DNA from: PALSA-1296 sp038322815 | GTDB taxonomy: Bacteria > Bacteroidota > Ignavibacteria > Palsa-1295 | DNA: 49,219 bases | Assembly: GCA_038322815.1 (NCBI GenBank) | Contig: JBBQGG010000018.1 | Location: 1 to 49,219, forward strand | Reading direction: 5' to 3' | Shown: positions 16,796 to 25,490 of the stretch, piece after piece | How positions within the stretch are numbered: the first letter of the stretch is position 1 | How the letters are laid out: each line of letters opens with the position of its first letter | Made by a program: the position numbers and the translations under genes | The notes under the pieces: generated by a model | The model's input: the letters and a program-made list of their open reading frames with translations, nothing else | Database searches by the model: none | What the model was told of the DNA's origin: nothing

Positions 16796-17548
16796 ATGAA
16801 AATAAGCTGGGAAATTACAAAAGATGACATAGAAAAGGTCAGATCATTTTATGAAATTCATAAGATGAATGAGCTCGTCAAAATGAGGCAAGAACGGAAT
16901 GTTGAGAAAATTGGAATCGACCTATCCCGAGAATCTTATTGGAAGGCTCTTGTAATGTGCCTGTTAACAACTCAACAGAGATCGGGTCCAAATAGCAAAG
17001 TTAATACCCTCCTCAATACAATGCCTTTTCCGCTAATGCTCAATATTTGCTTGAAAAGTAACCATCTCGCAACCAAGACAGAAAGTGTGCTGACAAAATT
17101 CGGTGGTATTAGAAGAGCAGCAACTATTGGTAGGGAATTGGAATACAATCTTTCGGTTCTCAGCGACGATAATTGGAAAATAATCAGTACTATTAATGCG
17201 GCACTTAAAGGCAATGACGATTATGAACAGGAAAGAAAATTTAGTTTGCTCTTAGCCGAGAACCTCAGAGGTATCGGTCCAAAACAATCCAGAAATTATC
17301 TGCAAATGTTGGGATTAACGAAATATGAAATTCCCCTCGATAGTAGAATAATGAAGTGGCTTAATGATTTTGGCTTCCCTGTAAAACTCTCGGCAACGTC
17401 ATTAAGTGACCACCCATATTACAATTTTGTGCTTGATGGATTTAGAACCCTTGCTCGTAAAGCAGGGATCTACCCGTGTTTAATGGATGCCGCAATATTT
17501 AGTAGCTTTGATAAAGATGGGTTGACACGCGAAAATTCTGCATTCTAA
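16796..17548 (+). CDS. Helix-hairpin-helix (HhH-GPD-like) DNA glycosylase/lyase-like protein
   Basis: The 250-residue protein carries a helix-hairpin-helix motif, LRGIGPKQSRNYLQML at about 157-172, followed ten residues later by EIPLDSRIMKWL with Asp182. This is the order seen in HhH-GPD base-excision enzymes (endonuclease III, OGG/AGOG), where the hairpin Lys (here Lys163) and the distant Asp form the active site. There is no C-terminal FeS Cys cluster. Overall similarity is to the Ogg2/AGOG-like branch, but substrate is unknown. It lies 28 bases after recG and just before a toxin-antitoxin pair, and could be a recent arrival. Confidence 0.6.
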   Translation: MKISWEITKDDIEKVRSFYEIHKMNELVKMRQERNVEKIGIDLSRESYWKALVMCLLTTQQRSGPNSKVNTLLNTMPFPLMLNICLKSNHLATKTESVLTKFGGIRRAATIGRELEYNLSVLSDDNWKIISTINAALKGNDDYEQERKFSLLLAENLRGIGPKQSRNYLQMLGLTKYEIPLDSRIMKWLNDFGFPVKLSATSLSDHPYYNFVLDGFRTLARKAGIYPCLMDAAIFSSFDKDGLTRENSAF

Positions 17549-17591
17549 GGCTTGATGCGAACCTATTATTTCCCTCCGAAGTTACAAATAC

Positions 17592-17798
17592 ATGGCAGCA
17601 ATGGTAATAGATATTCAACCGTCTGAAATGGAGCAAATCCAAGAGAAGGCGCATAAGCTTGGCGTTGACGCTGAGAGTATTGTGCACTTTGCTCTTAATG
17701 ACTTTCTCCATAAAACTGTCGAAAACGAATCCGATTTCGATGCCATTATTGAATACGTAGTCCGTAAAAATGCCGAGCTTTACAAAAGGCTTGCATGA
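17592..17798 (+). CDS. Antitoxin of a Phd/Doc-type pair
   Basis: This 68-residue acidic protein ends in AIIEYVVRKNAELYKRLA, the C-terminal motif typical of antitoxins that bind and block Doc toxins. The N-terminal half (IDIQPSEMEQIQEKAHKLGV) looks like a short DNA-binding or dimerisation unit, such as a ribbon-helix-helix. Start is ATG 17592 or 17601 (second Met). Its TGA overlaps the ATG of the Doc gene (ATGA). Known antitoxins of this class autoregulate their operon; no operator was identified. The antitoxin is intact although its toxin is not. Confidence 0.75.
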   Translation: MAAMVIDIQPSEMEQIQEKAHKLGVDAESIVHFALNDFLHKTVENESDFDAIIEYVVRKNAELYKRLA

Positions 17799-18175
17799 TC
17801 CGTTATTTAAAATTTGAGAATCTACTCGCACTTTATTCACGGGTAATGGAGACTTCCGGTGGTCTTCCCGGAATCAGAGATCTCGCCGCAATTGAATCTG
17901 CACTCACGCAACCTCAAATGCATTCGGCGGTGAAGAATTATATTCTACCCTTTCAGAAAAAGCAACCGCTCTCGGATATTCACTCATTCAAAATCATCCT
18001 TTTACAGATGGGAATAAACGTATCGGACATGCTTCTCTTGATCAATGGCTTTGAAATTTCATGTCCAAAAGCAGAGCAAGAGGAAGTTATTTTGAATGTG
18101 GCAAGTAGTACAATGAGCAGAGATAAATTTGAAATTTGGCTCGCTGCTCAAATTGTGCCTATTCTAACTAAGTAG
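17795..18175 (+). pseudogene. doc: Doc-family (Fic fold) toxin with two compensating frameshifts
   Basis: Doc toxins phosphorylate EF-Tu and stop translation. Residues 1-42 read as a normal Doc N-terminus (ETSGGLPGIRDLAAIESAL). At about 17920 the frame slips by -1: the true continuation, AFGGEELYSTLSEKATALG, and the Fic motif HPFTDGNKR (17995-18021) are in the other frame, which ends at TGA 18052. Near 18036-18042 a second lesion, probably an 11-base deletion, returns the frame to NGFEISC and the usual C-terminus. The net loss is about 12 bases, so a 126-codon frame stays open but encodes nonsense where the active site should be. It should be inactive unless these are sequencing errors. Confidence 0.85.
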
Positions 18176-19382
18176 TTTTTACCCGTACCCTCCGCATCAT
18201 CACCAATCCCGTCAGGAAGAATACTGCAAGCGAGATGATTGCCTGACGTTGCCCGAAGGCACTTGAGAGCACTCCGAATACAAGCGGACCGATAACGGCT
18301 GAGGCTTTGCCGCAGAAGCCGTCGTAGAAGCCGAAGAACTCTGCCGTATGCTCTTTTGGCGTCAGCAGTGCCATCATCGAGCGCGATGCTGATTGGCTTG
18401 AGCCGAGTGCCAGCCCTGCAACTCCGGCAACAATATAAAATGCCATAACGCTTGACGTCAGATATGCACCGATCACTACTGCAAGCCAGATCAGAAGTGT
18501 GATCATGATCGTCCGCCGCGGACCTGTTCGGTCAGTCATATATCCAAAGATGATCGAACCGACGATGGCAACAGTCTGCACCATTGCGAAAAGAACGATG
18601 AGATCGCCTGTTGAAAAATTGAGTGTGTTCTTCGCATAAAGACCGGAAAAACCAATAACGGTTAGAATTGCATCATTGTAGAGGAAGAAAGCGATAAGAA
18701 ATAATGCTAAAGATTTATATTGGCGAATGTGCTTTGCAGTTTTTATAACTCCACGAAAACTATCCGTAATGATCTTCCATGAATATTTTTTTGCTTCATG
18801 TCGGTGTTCCGGAACAAAGAGGAAAATGGGTATAGCAAAGATGGCAAACATTGCAGATGTAACTAAAAAAGTCTCAGGATATTTTTTTGCAAGCAGAAGA
18901 TTCATCGTCGCAGCGATAGCGGCAAGTGAGCCAAGATAACCAACAGCAAATCCAATACCTGATACTTTACCAAATTTTTCAGGTGGAGAAATCTCAGGAA
19001 GGAATGCATCATAAAAAACAATTCCACCTTCAAAGCCGGCATTACCTAAAATGAAAAGAAGTGCACCGAGAAAGACCATGCCCGGCTGCAAGAAGTATGT
19101 ACCTGCTGTTGCAATAACTGCGACGAAGGTAAAGACAAAGAGAATTCGTTTTTTCGATCGAGTCGAATCGGCAATCGCTCCCAGCGCTGGAGCAATGAGT
19201 GCAACAAGCAGCATCGATGAACTCATTGCAATACCCCAATACAGATCGCCTCTGCCATCGGTAACGATCACGCCTGCATAATAGAGCGGATAGACGAATG
19301 TCACCATGATCATCGCGAATGAGCTATTCGCGAAATCAAAAAGCGACCAAGCTGCGATCACGGATTTTTTGAGATTGGGCAT
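18168..19382 (-). CDS. MFS transporter, UMF1/Atg22-like family
   Basis: The 404-residue protein has about twelve hydrophobic helices. Its N-terminus AAWSLFDFANSSFAMIM is the signature of the UMF1/Atg22-like branch (W-x-L/Y-Y/F-D-F-A-N-S). The loop ALGAIADSTRSKKR after TM2 is the MFS motif-A region. Some family members are annotated as vacuolar effluxers in eukaryotes; the bacterial substrate is unknown. Located in the inner membrane. The 3' end overlaps the end of the Doc remnant by eight bases on the opposite strand. It follows nusB in the same direction across a 63-base spacer containing a repeat. Confidence 0.85.
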   Translation of the reverse strand: MPNLKKSVIAAWSLFDFANSSFAMIMVTFVYPLYYAGVIVTDGRGDLYWGIAMSSSMLLVALIAPALGAIADSTRSKKRILFVFTFVAVIATAGTYFLQPGMVFLGALLFILGNAGFEGGIVFYDAFLPEISPPEKFGKVSGIGFAVGYLGSLAAIAATMNLLLAKKYPETFLVTSAMFAIFAIPIFLFVPEHRHEAKKYSWKIITDSFRGVIKTAKHIRQYKSLALFLIAFFLYNDAILTVIGFSGLYAKNTLNFSTGDLIVLFAMVQTVAIVGSIIFGYMTDRTGPRRTIMITLLIWLAVVIGAYLTSSVMAFYIVAGVAGLALGSSQSASRSMMALLTPKEHTAEFFGFYDGFCGKASAVIGPLVFGVLSSAFGQRQAIISLAVFFLTGLVMMRRVRVKTT

Positions 19383-19399
19383 GGGGCAAAAATACGAAG

Positions 19400-19438
19400 A
19401 AGTAGCCAGTACTCAGTAGCTAGTAGTCAGAAATCAGG
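19400..19438. repeat. Iterated-word array, AGTAGC/AGTACT type
   Basis: AGTAGCCAGTACTCAGTAGC continuing as TAGTAGTCAG lies between nusB and the MFS gene. It is the same word style as the array at 6957-7022 but only one orientation is present. Confidence 0.6.
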
Positions 19439-19445
19439 TTACAGA

Positions 19446-20006
19446 CTAATTGCTTTGTTCTATTAATCCTCTTCCTTCTTTATTCAACTCGCCTTTGGAT
19501 TGCAAGTCTTCTTTTACAGCATGGAGGATGCCATTGATAAACTTGCCGCTTTCTTCGGTGGAAAAATCTTTTGCGATTTCGATAAGTTCGTTGATCGTTG
19601 CTTTCGGAGGGATCTCCGGGAAATACATAAATTCAATGATACCGAGCTGAATAAGGATTTTATCAATAAGCGCGACACGCGAAAAATCCCAATTGGAAAG
19701 GCGCTCAGTTATGATGACGTTCAAAGCATCAAGGTGTTGATTATGAAAAAGTAGAAGCTGCCTCGCAAATTCTAATGCCTGCTCATTAAGTGTTGTATCG
19801 GATCGAATCAGCTCTTTATAAAGGTCATCGGTATCCCTCTCGTTCATGGCATGGGAAAAGAGCAATTGCAAAACACGTTCACGTGCAAGGCGCCTTTGCG
19901 AAAGCTTTTTATCGCGGTCCGGACTATTTTCAAATAACTCGTCGGTATCTATCTTGAGAATAGGTCCTTCGTTTGAAATATGCTTAACGTGCTTTTCTTT
20001 TGACAT
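19446..20006 (-). CDS. nusB: Transcription antitermination factor NusB
   Basis: NusB binds boxA RNA with S10 (NusE) and supports rRNA antitermination. The 186-residue protein has an additional ~38-residue charged N-terminus, then the all-helical NusB fold beginning SQRRLARERVLQLLFSHAM. Diagnostic later segments are VALIDKILIQLGIIEFMYFP and the P-x-x-A/V-T-I-N-E-L/A-I-E-I/L-A-K-x-F/Y motif (PPKATINELIEIAKDFS), ending KFINGILHAV. It lies in the long minus-strand run; a REP-like unit fills the space between it and the SurA-like gene upstream. Confidence 0.93.
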   Translation of the reverse strand: MSKEKHVKHISNEGPILKIDTDELFENSPDRDKKLSQRRLARERVLQLLFSHAMNERDTDDLYKELIRSDTTLNEQALEFARQLLLFHNQHLDALNVIITERLSNWDFSRVALIDKILIQLGIIEFMYFPEIPPKATINELIEIAKDFSTEESGKFINGILHAVKEDLQSKGELNKEGRGLIEQSN

Positions 20007-20018
20007 AAAAATTTCAAT

Positions 20019-20093
20019 AGGTAGTCGCAGGCTTTAGCCTGAATGATCTTTTACTAGCACAAATCGCTCGCAGGCTGAAGCCTGCGCCTACCT
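20019..20093. repeat. Paired REP-like palindromes (BIME-like unit)
   Basis: AGGTAG at 20019 and CTACCT ending 20093 bound two palindromes, CAGGCTTTAGCCTG and GCAGGCTGAAGCCTGC, in opposite arms. The design and sequence match the unit at 4116-4194. It sits between the SurA-like gene and nusB. Confidence 0.75.
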
Positions 20094-20100
20094 CCATATT

Positions 20101-20724
20101 TTAATAGTACCCGAAAGAGGTACGTCGGTCATCGATCTTTGCCTTAGATATCTTCTCCTTTAACCAAAGTCCGAGACGTTTCATCCGTTCTTCTTCGGTT
20201 CGCGCCATCGGCGTGATTGCTGCGGCAAGCCGTTGCTGCTCAAACAAAATTTGATAGTAATCTAATATTTTTGTGCGCTGAGGATCGGGATTCGGATTTT
20301 TTAAATATGCCTTTAATGCCTGCTCATTGCACGATCCTGTTGAATCGGTAAATGTTTCCTTTAACTCCTTAGGAATATCTTTTATGATCTTTGCAATCGT
20401 TTTATCCGTTGTAAGGCTGAGCTTGCGCTTTTGCAGTTCATTCTCGATAATAATATCAGCCACGAGTTTATCCCATGTCATATTCACGAAACGGGTGTAA
20501 GCTGTGTCACTGACAGCACTATCTTTGATCTCTTGTTTATGTTCTCTAATAGTAGTGGATAGTTGCTCCCGAAAGTCATAGTAACGAATCACCGTTTGAT
20601 TGACTATCCCCACGGTATCCAACATTTTATGTTTTTTCCTCGGCTTCTTTTCTTGCGCTTGCGCAAAAGATAATTGCGAAACAAATAAAATGATCAGAAG
20701 GCTATATCGTAATAATAATTTCAT
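20101..20724 (-). CDS. SurA N-terminal-like periplasmic chaperone domain protein
   Basis: I start at ATG 20724 (MKLLLRYSLLIILFVSQLSF, 207 residues), which gives a classic signal peptide ending near AQAQ. The mature part is helical and resembles the SurA chaperone core: VGIVNQTVIRYYDF (the usual opening strand-helix), then WDKLVADIIIENEL and a long helix KILDYYQILFEQQRLAAAI. The parvulin PPIase domain found in SurA is absent, so it would be a chaperone-only form. It probably helps outer-membrane proteins cross the periplasm. A start six codons earlier is possible. Confidence 0.65.
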   Translation of the reverse strand: MKLLLRYSLLIILFVSQLSFAQAQEKKPRKKHKMLDTVGIVNQTVIRYYDFREQLSTTIREHKQEIKDSAVSDTAYTRFVNMTWDKLVADIIIENELQKRKLSLTTDKTIAKIIKDIPKELKETFTDSTGSCNEQALKAYLKNPNPDPQRTKILDYYQILFEQQRLAAAITPMARTEEERMKRLGLWLKEKISKAKIDDRRTSFGYY

Positions 20725-20792
20725 TATCGTAACTATTGTCAAGGTGCAATGTATTAAAGCTCTGCACCTATATACGGTTCAGTATTTTTACG

Positions 20793-21902
20793 TTACAAAC
20801 CCACTTCCGTTTCATCGCAAATATAATCTACGACCTTTTTGATGTCGTGTGTCTTATTCCAGACAGCAAGTTGTCTATCGGCGCCTGTTCCATTCTTCAG
20901 AATTTTCTTTACGCCTTCTTCAATATATTTACGCGAGCCAAGATCATCGACAACATCGTCAACAAACTCAACAAGCTCTTCGATAAGCAGAGACTCGTCT
21001 TTTTCCATCTCCATTCCGAAATCGACTAACTTGCCTTTAACACCATAACGCGAAGCGCGCCATTTGTTCTCCATGATCAAGGCACGGCGATAATTTCGGT
21101 AACCAAGATTTTTAGAGCGAAGCTTGTATAATTTTGCGGCGATTGCCTGCATGAGCGCAGCAAGAGTAACCGTTTCTTCAACACGCATCGGAATGTCGCA
21201 AACGCGGACTTCAAGTGTCGGAAAAACCGGATGGGGTCGGATATCCCACCATATCTTCTTTCCCGTATCAATGCAGCCCGTTTTAATGAGGAGTTTAACA
21301 AAATTATCAAACTCACTATAATCGGAATATGTGTCGGGAATATTTGTGCGGGGGTAACGATCAAAAACTTTCGTACGAAAACTTTTCAGTCCCGTATCCG
21401 TTCCAAGCCAGAACGGTGAGTTCGTGCTCAGAGCAAGTAAATGGGGCAAAAAATAACGGTACTCATTCATGATCTGAATTTGCAGGTCACGATCTTCGAT
21501 GCCGATATGCACATGCAAACCAAAGATCAGATTTGCGCGCGCGATAAGCTGCATCTCTTCGACCAATTTATCATAATGCGCATTCGGAAAGATCTCCTGG
21601 TCACGCCAATCGGCAAATGGATGAGTACCTGCCGCGGCAATACGCAATCCCTGTTTATCGGCAATCGTGCGCAGGAATCGTCGGAGCCCCAACACTTCAC
21701 GTTCGGCATCTTCGACGGTTTTACAAATGCCCGTTCCGACCTCGGCAACAGACTGATGTATTTCCGGCTTTACGCGCTCGGCAAGGATCGTTTTATTCTC
21801 TTCAAGTATCTGAAGAATATGCGATTTCAAATCGCGAGTAACGGGATCGATTAGTTGAAATTCCTCTTCGATACCGATTGTAAGTGTAGGTGCTTTTGGC
21901 AT
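20793..21902 (-). CDS. Carboxylate-amine ligase of the YbdK / GCS2 family
   Basis: The 369-residue protein is a glutamate-cysteine ligase type 2-like enzyme. Visible motifs: TIGIEEEFQLID at the N-terminus, AAAGTHPFADW near 90, FGLHVHIGIEDRD near 130, and EVRVCDIPMRVEE, which hold the ATP- and metal-binding acidic and His residues. E. coli YbdK has weak glutamate-cysteine ligase activity; the physiological substrates of most members are unknown, so I do not call it gshA. It lies between the proline dehydrogenase and SurA-like genes, all on the minus strand. Confidence 0.88.
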   Translation of the reverse strand: MPKAPTLTIGIEEEFQLIDPVTRDLKSHILQILEENKTILAERVKPEIHQSVAEVGTGICKTVEDAEREVLGLRRFLRTIADKQGLRIAAAGTHPFADWRDQEIFPNAHYDKLVEEMQLIARANLIFGLHVHIGIEDRDLQIQIMNEYRYFLPHLLALSTNSPFWLGTDTGLKSFRTKVFDRYPRTNIPDTYSDYSEFDNFVKLLIKTGCIDTGKKIWWDIRPHPVFPTLEVRVCDIPMRVEETVTLAALMQAIAAKLYKLRSKNLGYRNYRRALIMENKWRASRYGVKGKLVDFGMEMEKDESLLIEELVEFVDDVVDDLGSRKYIEEGVKKILKNGTGADRQLAVWNKTHDIKKVVDYICDETEVGL

Positions 21903-21969
21903 AAGTGTCTTTTTATGATACTATTTTCCACTAATATACGAAATGGAGAGAGAAATAGTGTCATTCTTT

Positions 21970-22872
21970 TTACCTTCGGGTAAACATTGCTTTTATAATA
22001 TGTCCTGCCATGTCGGGATTTTCTTTCAATCTCCGGATCGAATATCCATACCAATCGGCACCAAAAGGAACATAGACACGAAGCCTGTGGCCTTCTGCGA
22101 TAAGTTGCCGTCGCATTGGTTCGGTTACGCCCAGGAGCATTTGAAATTCATACTGATCTTTTCGTAAGCCAAGCTTTTTGAGGATCTCTTTCGCGCCATG
22201 TACCAAAACATCATCATGTGTTGCAATACCTACGTATAAGCCATTAGAAAGTGCAAGTTCAAGAGATTTCAAATAATTAATCCGTATCTCTTCGCGCCCT
22301 TTAAAGGCAATAGTTTCGGATTCATTATAGATCCCCTTGCATAGCCTGATATTTTTCGCTCCGTTTTTTATCAGATCATGAATATCATTTCCTGTTCTTC
22401 GCATGTAGGCTTGCAAAACTACGCCGACATTGAATTCATTTTTTAGTTTATTATGAAGTTCTATTGTCCGAGTTGTGTAAGGAGAGTTTTCCATATCAAA
22501 GCGAACGAAGATGTTGCCATGATCGCGGGCAGTTTCAAGGATTCTGAGGACATTTTTCTCACATGCCGCAGGATCAAGATCTAATCCGAGCGAAGTCAAC
22601 TTGATAGATAGATTCGAATCGATCTTTTCACGCTCGATGGTTTTTAGGACTTCACAGGAATATGTTGTATTTTCTTCAGCTTGTGAAAGTGAGGTTATGT
22701 ATTCGCCAAGTACATCAACGGTTGCCATTGCACCTTCAGTATTCAGACCGCGTACAACGTGAACTGCGTCGGCAAGAGTATCGCCGGCAATATATCGGGC
22801 GCTTACTTTGCGAACGATCGCTTTTGGAACAATCGGAAGGGAAGCAGCGATTAATTTATTGAATACGTTCAT
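21970..22872 (-). CDS. Proline dehydrogenase (monofunctional)
   Basis: The enzyme oxidises proline to pyrroline-5-carboxylate with FAD and passes electrons to the quinone pool. At 300 residues it is the short, single-function form found outside Proteobacteria. Diagnostic segments are SIKLTSLGLDLD, FVRFDMENSPYTTRT, GVVLQAYMRRT, IRLCKGIYNES, ATHDD and the C-terminal RVYVPFGADWYGYSIRRL, whose two Arg residues bind the proline carboxylate. The partner pyrroline-5-carboxylate dehydrogenase is not in the window. It is separated by three bases from the PQQ-like lipoprotein gene, so the two are probably co-transcribed. Confidence 0.93.
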   Translation of the reverse strand: MNVFNKLIAASLPIVPKAIVRKVSARYIAGDTLADAVHVVRGLNTEGAMATVDVLGEYITSLSQAEENTTYSCEVLKTIEREKIDSNLSIKLTSLGLDLDPAACEKNVLRILETARDHGNIFVRFDMENSPYTTRTIELHNKLKNEFNVGVVLQAYMRRTGNDIHDLIKNGAKNIRLCKGIYNESETIAFKGREEIRINYLKSLELALSNGLYVGIATHDDVLVHGAKEILKKLGLRKDQYEFQMLLGVTEPMRRQLIAEGHRLRVYVPFGADWYGYSIRRLKENPDMAGHIIKAMFTRR

Positions 22873-22875
22873 TGG

Positions 22876-24114
22876 TTACGGTCGTATGAAATAGAGCATT
22901 GAACGATTGCGGTCACTCATAATAAATTCTTTCTCTTGCAATGGCATCGGAATGCCGAGGGCAAATCCATTTTTTGCGCCAAGGACCGGAAGCTCACCAA
23001 GTGTTTTTCCAGTTGACATTTCAAGTGTATAAAAAATGCTGTGCGTCGGTATTTCGGCTTCAGTAGTAAAGACTAAAGAAAAATATGCATATTTATTGCT
23101 CACAGAAACCGGAGTTACGAGAGGATAGCTAAAGCGGCGCTGCCAAAGTTTTGTCGTATCGTCGGCATAAAACGCATCAATGCCGCTCTGCAGGTCGCCG
23201 CCATTCATAAGGAAACCGCTCGAAAGAATCATTGAGCGGTTAGAAGCAATATTAGTCGGTAAATATGGAAGTGCATGTTCGCTTATTAGCTTTGGAGCTC
23301 CGGTTTGTATTCCGGAATAGGTTGCAATGTGCATCGTTCTCGTACCCGTGAGATTTGGTTTACTGAGATAGCCGAATGCGATCTTATCTCTTTCTTTCCC
23401 GCATAAGCAAAGATTTGATAATATACGTGTTGAGGCAAAAGCCGAACTTGACTTGAGATCACCCGTAAGAGAGAAGCATAGAATACTATCGGCTGCTTCG
23501 GGAGAATTGAATGAAAGAGCAGTGATAATCATCTTCGCTTTGATGTCATAAATAATACTTCGGACAGAAAGTGCTGTATGGTATACCCACATATTTTTTC
23601 CGGAATGAATATCAATTGCATTAATTGCAGAATCAGATGAAAAGATCAGTGCATTCCCTGCCAGGATCGAATTCAAAGATGGAAACCCCCTTGCAACAGT
23701 TTGCCATAAAGATTTGCCGCTCATAGAAAAGGCATCAATCTTTCCATTTAAATGAATTACATAAATAGTGGATGAATCACTTAGCAGTTGAATTATAGTT
23801 GTTTCCTCCGGCAATGAAGCAAATATTTGGGATGTCGACTCATTTCCGATCATCACCGAATTTGCCTGAGCAACGGCATACATAAATTTTCCTCCGCCGG
23901 TAAGTGGTACAGGGGCAGTGGTAAATGGATTCTGTTGTACGTTCGTATCCCCGATTGCAAGAGTTGATGTTGCCGATAGTACGCCAATATCAGGAACAAA
24001 GCGCGATCCATCCATACCAAGATCGTAACTTGAATATTTAGGGATTGCTTCTTCTTGTTTAGAACAAGAAGCGAAAATAATGGAAAGAAGTAGAAATAGT
24101 AGTAATTGGCGCAC
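22876..24114 (-). CDS. PQQ-like beta-propeller lipoprotein
   Basis: The N-terminus MRQLLLFLLLSIIFAS-Cys is a lipoprotein signal, so the 412-residue protein should be anchored in a membrane facing the periplasm. The body has repeated beta blades with W or F near the ends, such as GKIDAFSMSGKSLWQTVARG, AINAIDIHSGKNMWVY and TLEMSTGKTLGEL, as in quinoprotein-type propellers and BamB. No catalytic residues are recognised, so the role is probably structural or scaffolding. It sits upstream of proline dehydrogenase in the same run. Confidence 0.75.
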   Translation of the reverse strand: MRQLLLFLLLSIIFASCSKQEEAIPKYSSYDLGMDGSRFVPDIGVLSATSTLAIGDTNVQQNPFTTAPVPLTGGGKFMYAVAQANSVMIGNESTSQIFASLPEETTIIQLLSDSSTIYVIHLNGKIDAFSMSGKSLWQTVARGFPSLNSILAGNALIFSSDSAINAIDIHSGKNMWVYHTALSVRSIIYDIKAKMIITALSFNSPEAADSILCFSLTGDLKSSSAFASTRILSNLCLCGKERDKIAFGYLSKPNLTGTRTMHIATYSGIQTGAPKLISEHALPYLPTNIASNRSMILSSGFLMNGGDLQSGIDAFYADDTTKLWQRRFSYPLVTPVSVSNKYAYFSLVFTTEAEIPTHSIFYTLEMSTGKTLGELPVLGAKNGFALGIPMPLQEKEFIMSDRNRSMLYFIRP

Positions 24115-24138
24115 GTTTTTTTTACATTTCGAACGCCT

Positions 24139-24756
24139 TTAAACAATTTTTTTAATGAGTTGTTCGGCGATTTCTAACCGATCTTTATTTCCTTTTGCCC
24201 CAATAATGACTGCTTCCATGATCTCTTCCTTGCTTGCTCCTACATTACGAGAACCTAGAATATGGGAATAAAGCTGTCTCTCCCAGGCAAGTTGTGTAAG
24301 CATTGCTACAATGGCAAGTTCGCGGGTCTTGGTATCTAATCCGGGACGTGAAAGCGTCTTGCCATATCCTTCTATCATTGCCCATGCTGCCAGTTCAGGG
24401 CTAAGCCTTATCATTTCTTCACGTACCCGTGCAGCATTCGCAGCATAAACTATTTTATAAAGAGCTTCGCCATTTTCGACATGAGCTTTGTATTTGGAAA
24501 TTAATTGATCCTGATCTTCGAGTATACCTGATTCGCGACCAAAAACCTTTTCGAGTGCGCGAACTGATTCAAGTGCAGCAGGGAAGCCTGCAAAAAGATA
24601 TGTTTGAAGGAATACTTCGTAAAGTTCTTCTCTTGTGGCCGAAGATGCCGATTTGATCTTTCGCAATTCCTCTATTAATTCCGTCCTATACTCAGGACGA
24701 GAGGCAAGTGCTGATACTTTGATAAGAGAAGCAGTTCGAGCGTCGAGCATCATCAT
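24139..24756 (-). CDS. Carboxymuconolactone decarboxylase-family protein
   Basis: The 205-residue protein holds two related all-helical CMD/AhpD-like units. The second, residues ~130-200, is the clearer: LDTKTRELAIVAMLTQL, then QLYSHILGSRNVGASKEEI, as in 4-carboxymuconolactone decarboxylase. The AhpD-type CxxC pair is absent, so peroxidase reductant activity is unlikely. Function is not established. Its ATG overlaps the TAA of the upstream SDR gene by one base (TAATG), so the two are translationally coupled. Two further Met codons follow at once, so the start is uncertain by two residues. Confidence 0.8.
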   Translation of the reverse strand: MMMLDARTASLIKVSALASRPEYRTELIEELRKIKSASSATREELYEVFLQTYLFAGFPAALESVRALEKVFGRESGILEDQDQLISKYKAHVENGEALYKIVYAANAARVREEMIRLSPELAAWAMIEGYGKTLSRPGLDTKTRELAIVAMLTQLAWERQLYSHILGSRNVGASKEEIMEAVIIGAKGNKDRLEIAEQLIKKIV

Positions 24757-25490
24757 TATAAAATTATTTCTCTTCCGCTCGGATCAAGCGGCATCGAAAG
24801 TTCAGCAAGAACTGCCTTCGCCACTTCTTCAGGCTCTATGATCTTTCCTGTTTTATTCATTGATCCGAGATCTGATTCAGCTTGCTCGCGAAGCTTTCCT
24901 GTTTTTGAAATGATATTAGAAATACTTGTCTCTAAAATATTTGTACGGACAAAACCCGGACAGATCGTTGAGACTTTGATATTCGAACGCGATAATTCTT
25001 TTGCGACAGCACGCGATAACCCAAGCAGCGCATGTTTTGAAGCGGTGTATGCCGATGTATAAGCAAATCCTTCAAGTGCAGCAGTGGAGGCGATATTAAT
25101 GATATGACCTTCGCCATTCGATTTCATATCCGGTACGTATGTTCGGATAAGATTGAATGGAGCATCAACATTTATTGCAAATGTTTTTTGCCACATTTCA
25201 TCGGTCGTGTCTTCGATCTTTGCTGAGGGCGCAATGCCTGCGTTATTTATTAGAAGAGAAACTTTGCCGAGTTCAGAAGTTTTTTCAAATAATGATTCTA
25301 CGGATTTTGAAGCAGTAATATCACATGCTATAGCAGTTGCGTTTCCTCCTGAAGAAATGATCTCTTGCTCTACGCTTTTAATTTCATCTTCCGAACGCGC
25401 AACAAGAACGGTATGAATGCCTGTACCTGCAAAAGCAATAGCAATTGCTCTTCCTATACCTCTTCCTGCTCCGGTAATGAGTACTATCAT
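24756..25490 (-). CDS. Short-chain dehydrogenase/reductase (FabG-like SDR)
   Basis: I start at ATG 25490 (MIVLITGAGRGIG), which overlaps the stop of the glycosylasparaginase gene (ATGA); a start ten codons earlier would add an unrelated leader. The 244-residue protein has the NAD(P)-binding TGAGRGIG at 6-13, NNAG at 82-85, and the catalytic triad Ser135, Tyr148 and Lys152 (SAYTASK). Arg31 after the second strand (VARS) suggests NADPH preference. Substrate is unknown; 3-oxoacyl reduction is one possibility. Confidence 0.9.
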   Translation of the reverse strand: MIVLITGAGRGIGRAIAIAFAGTGIHTVLVARSEDEIKSVEQEIISSGGNATAIACDITASKSVESLFEKTSELGKVSLLINNAGIAPSAKIEDTTDEMWQKTFAINVDAPFNLIRTYVPDMKSNGEGHIINIASTAALEGFAYTSAYTASKHALLGLSRAVAKELSRSNIKVSTICPGFVRTNILETSISNIISKTGKLREQAESDLGSMNKTGKIIEPEEVAKAVLAELSMPLDPSGREIIL

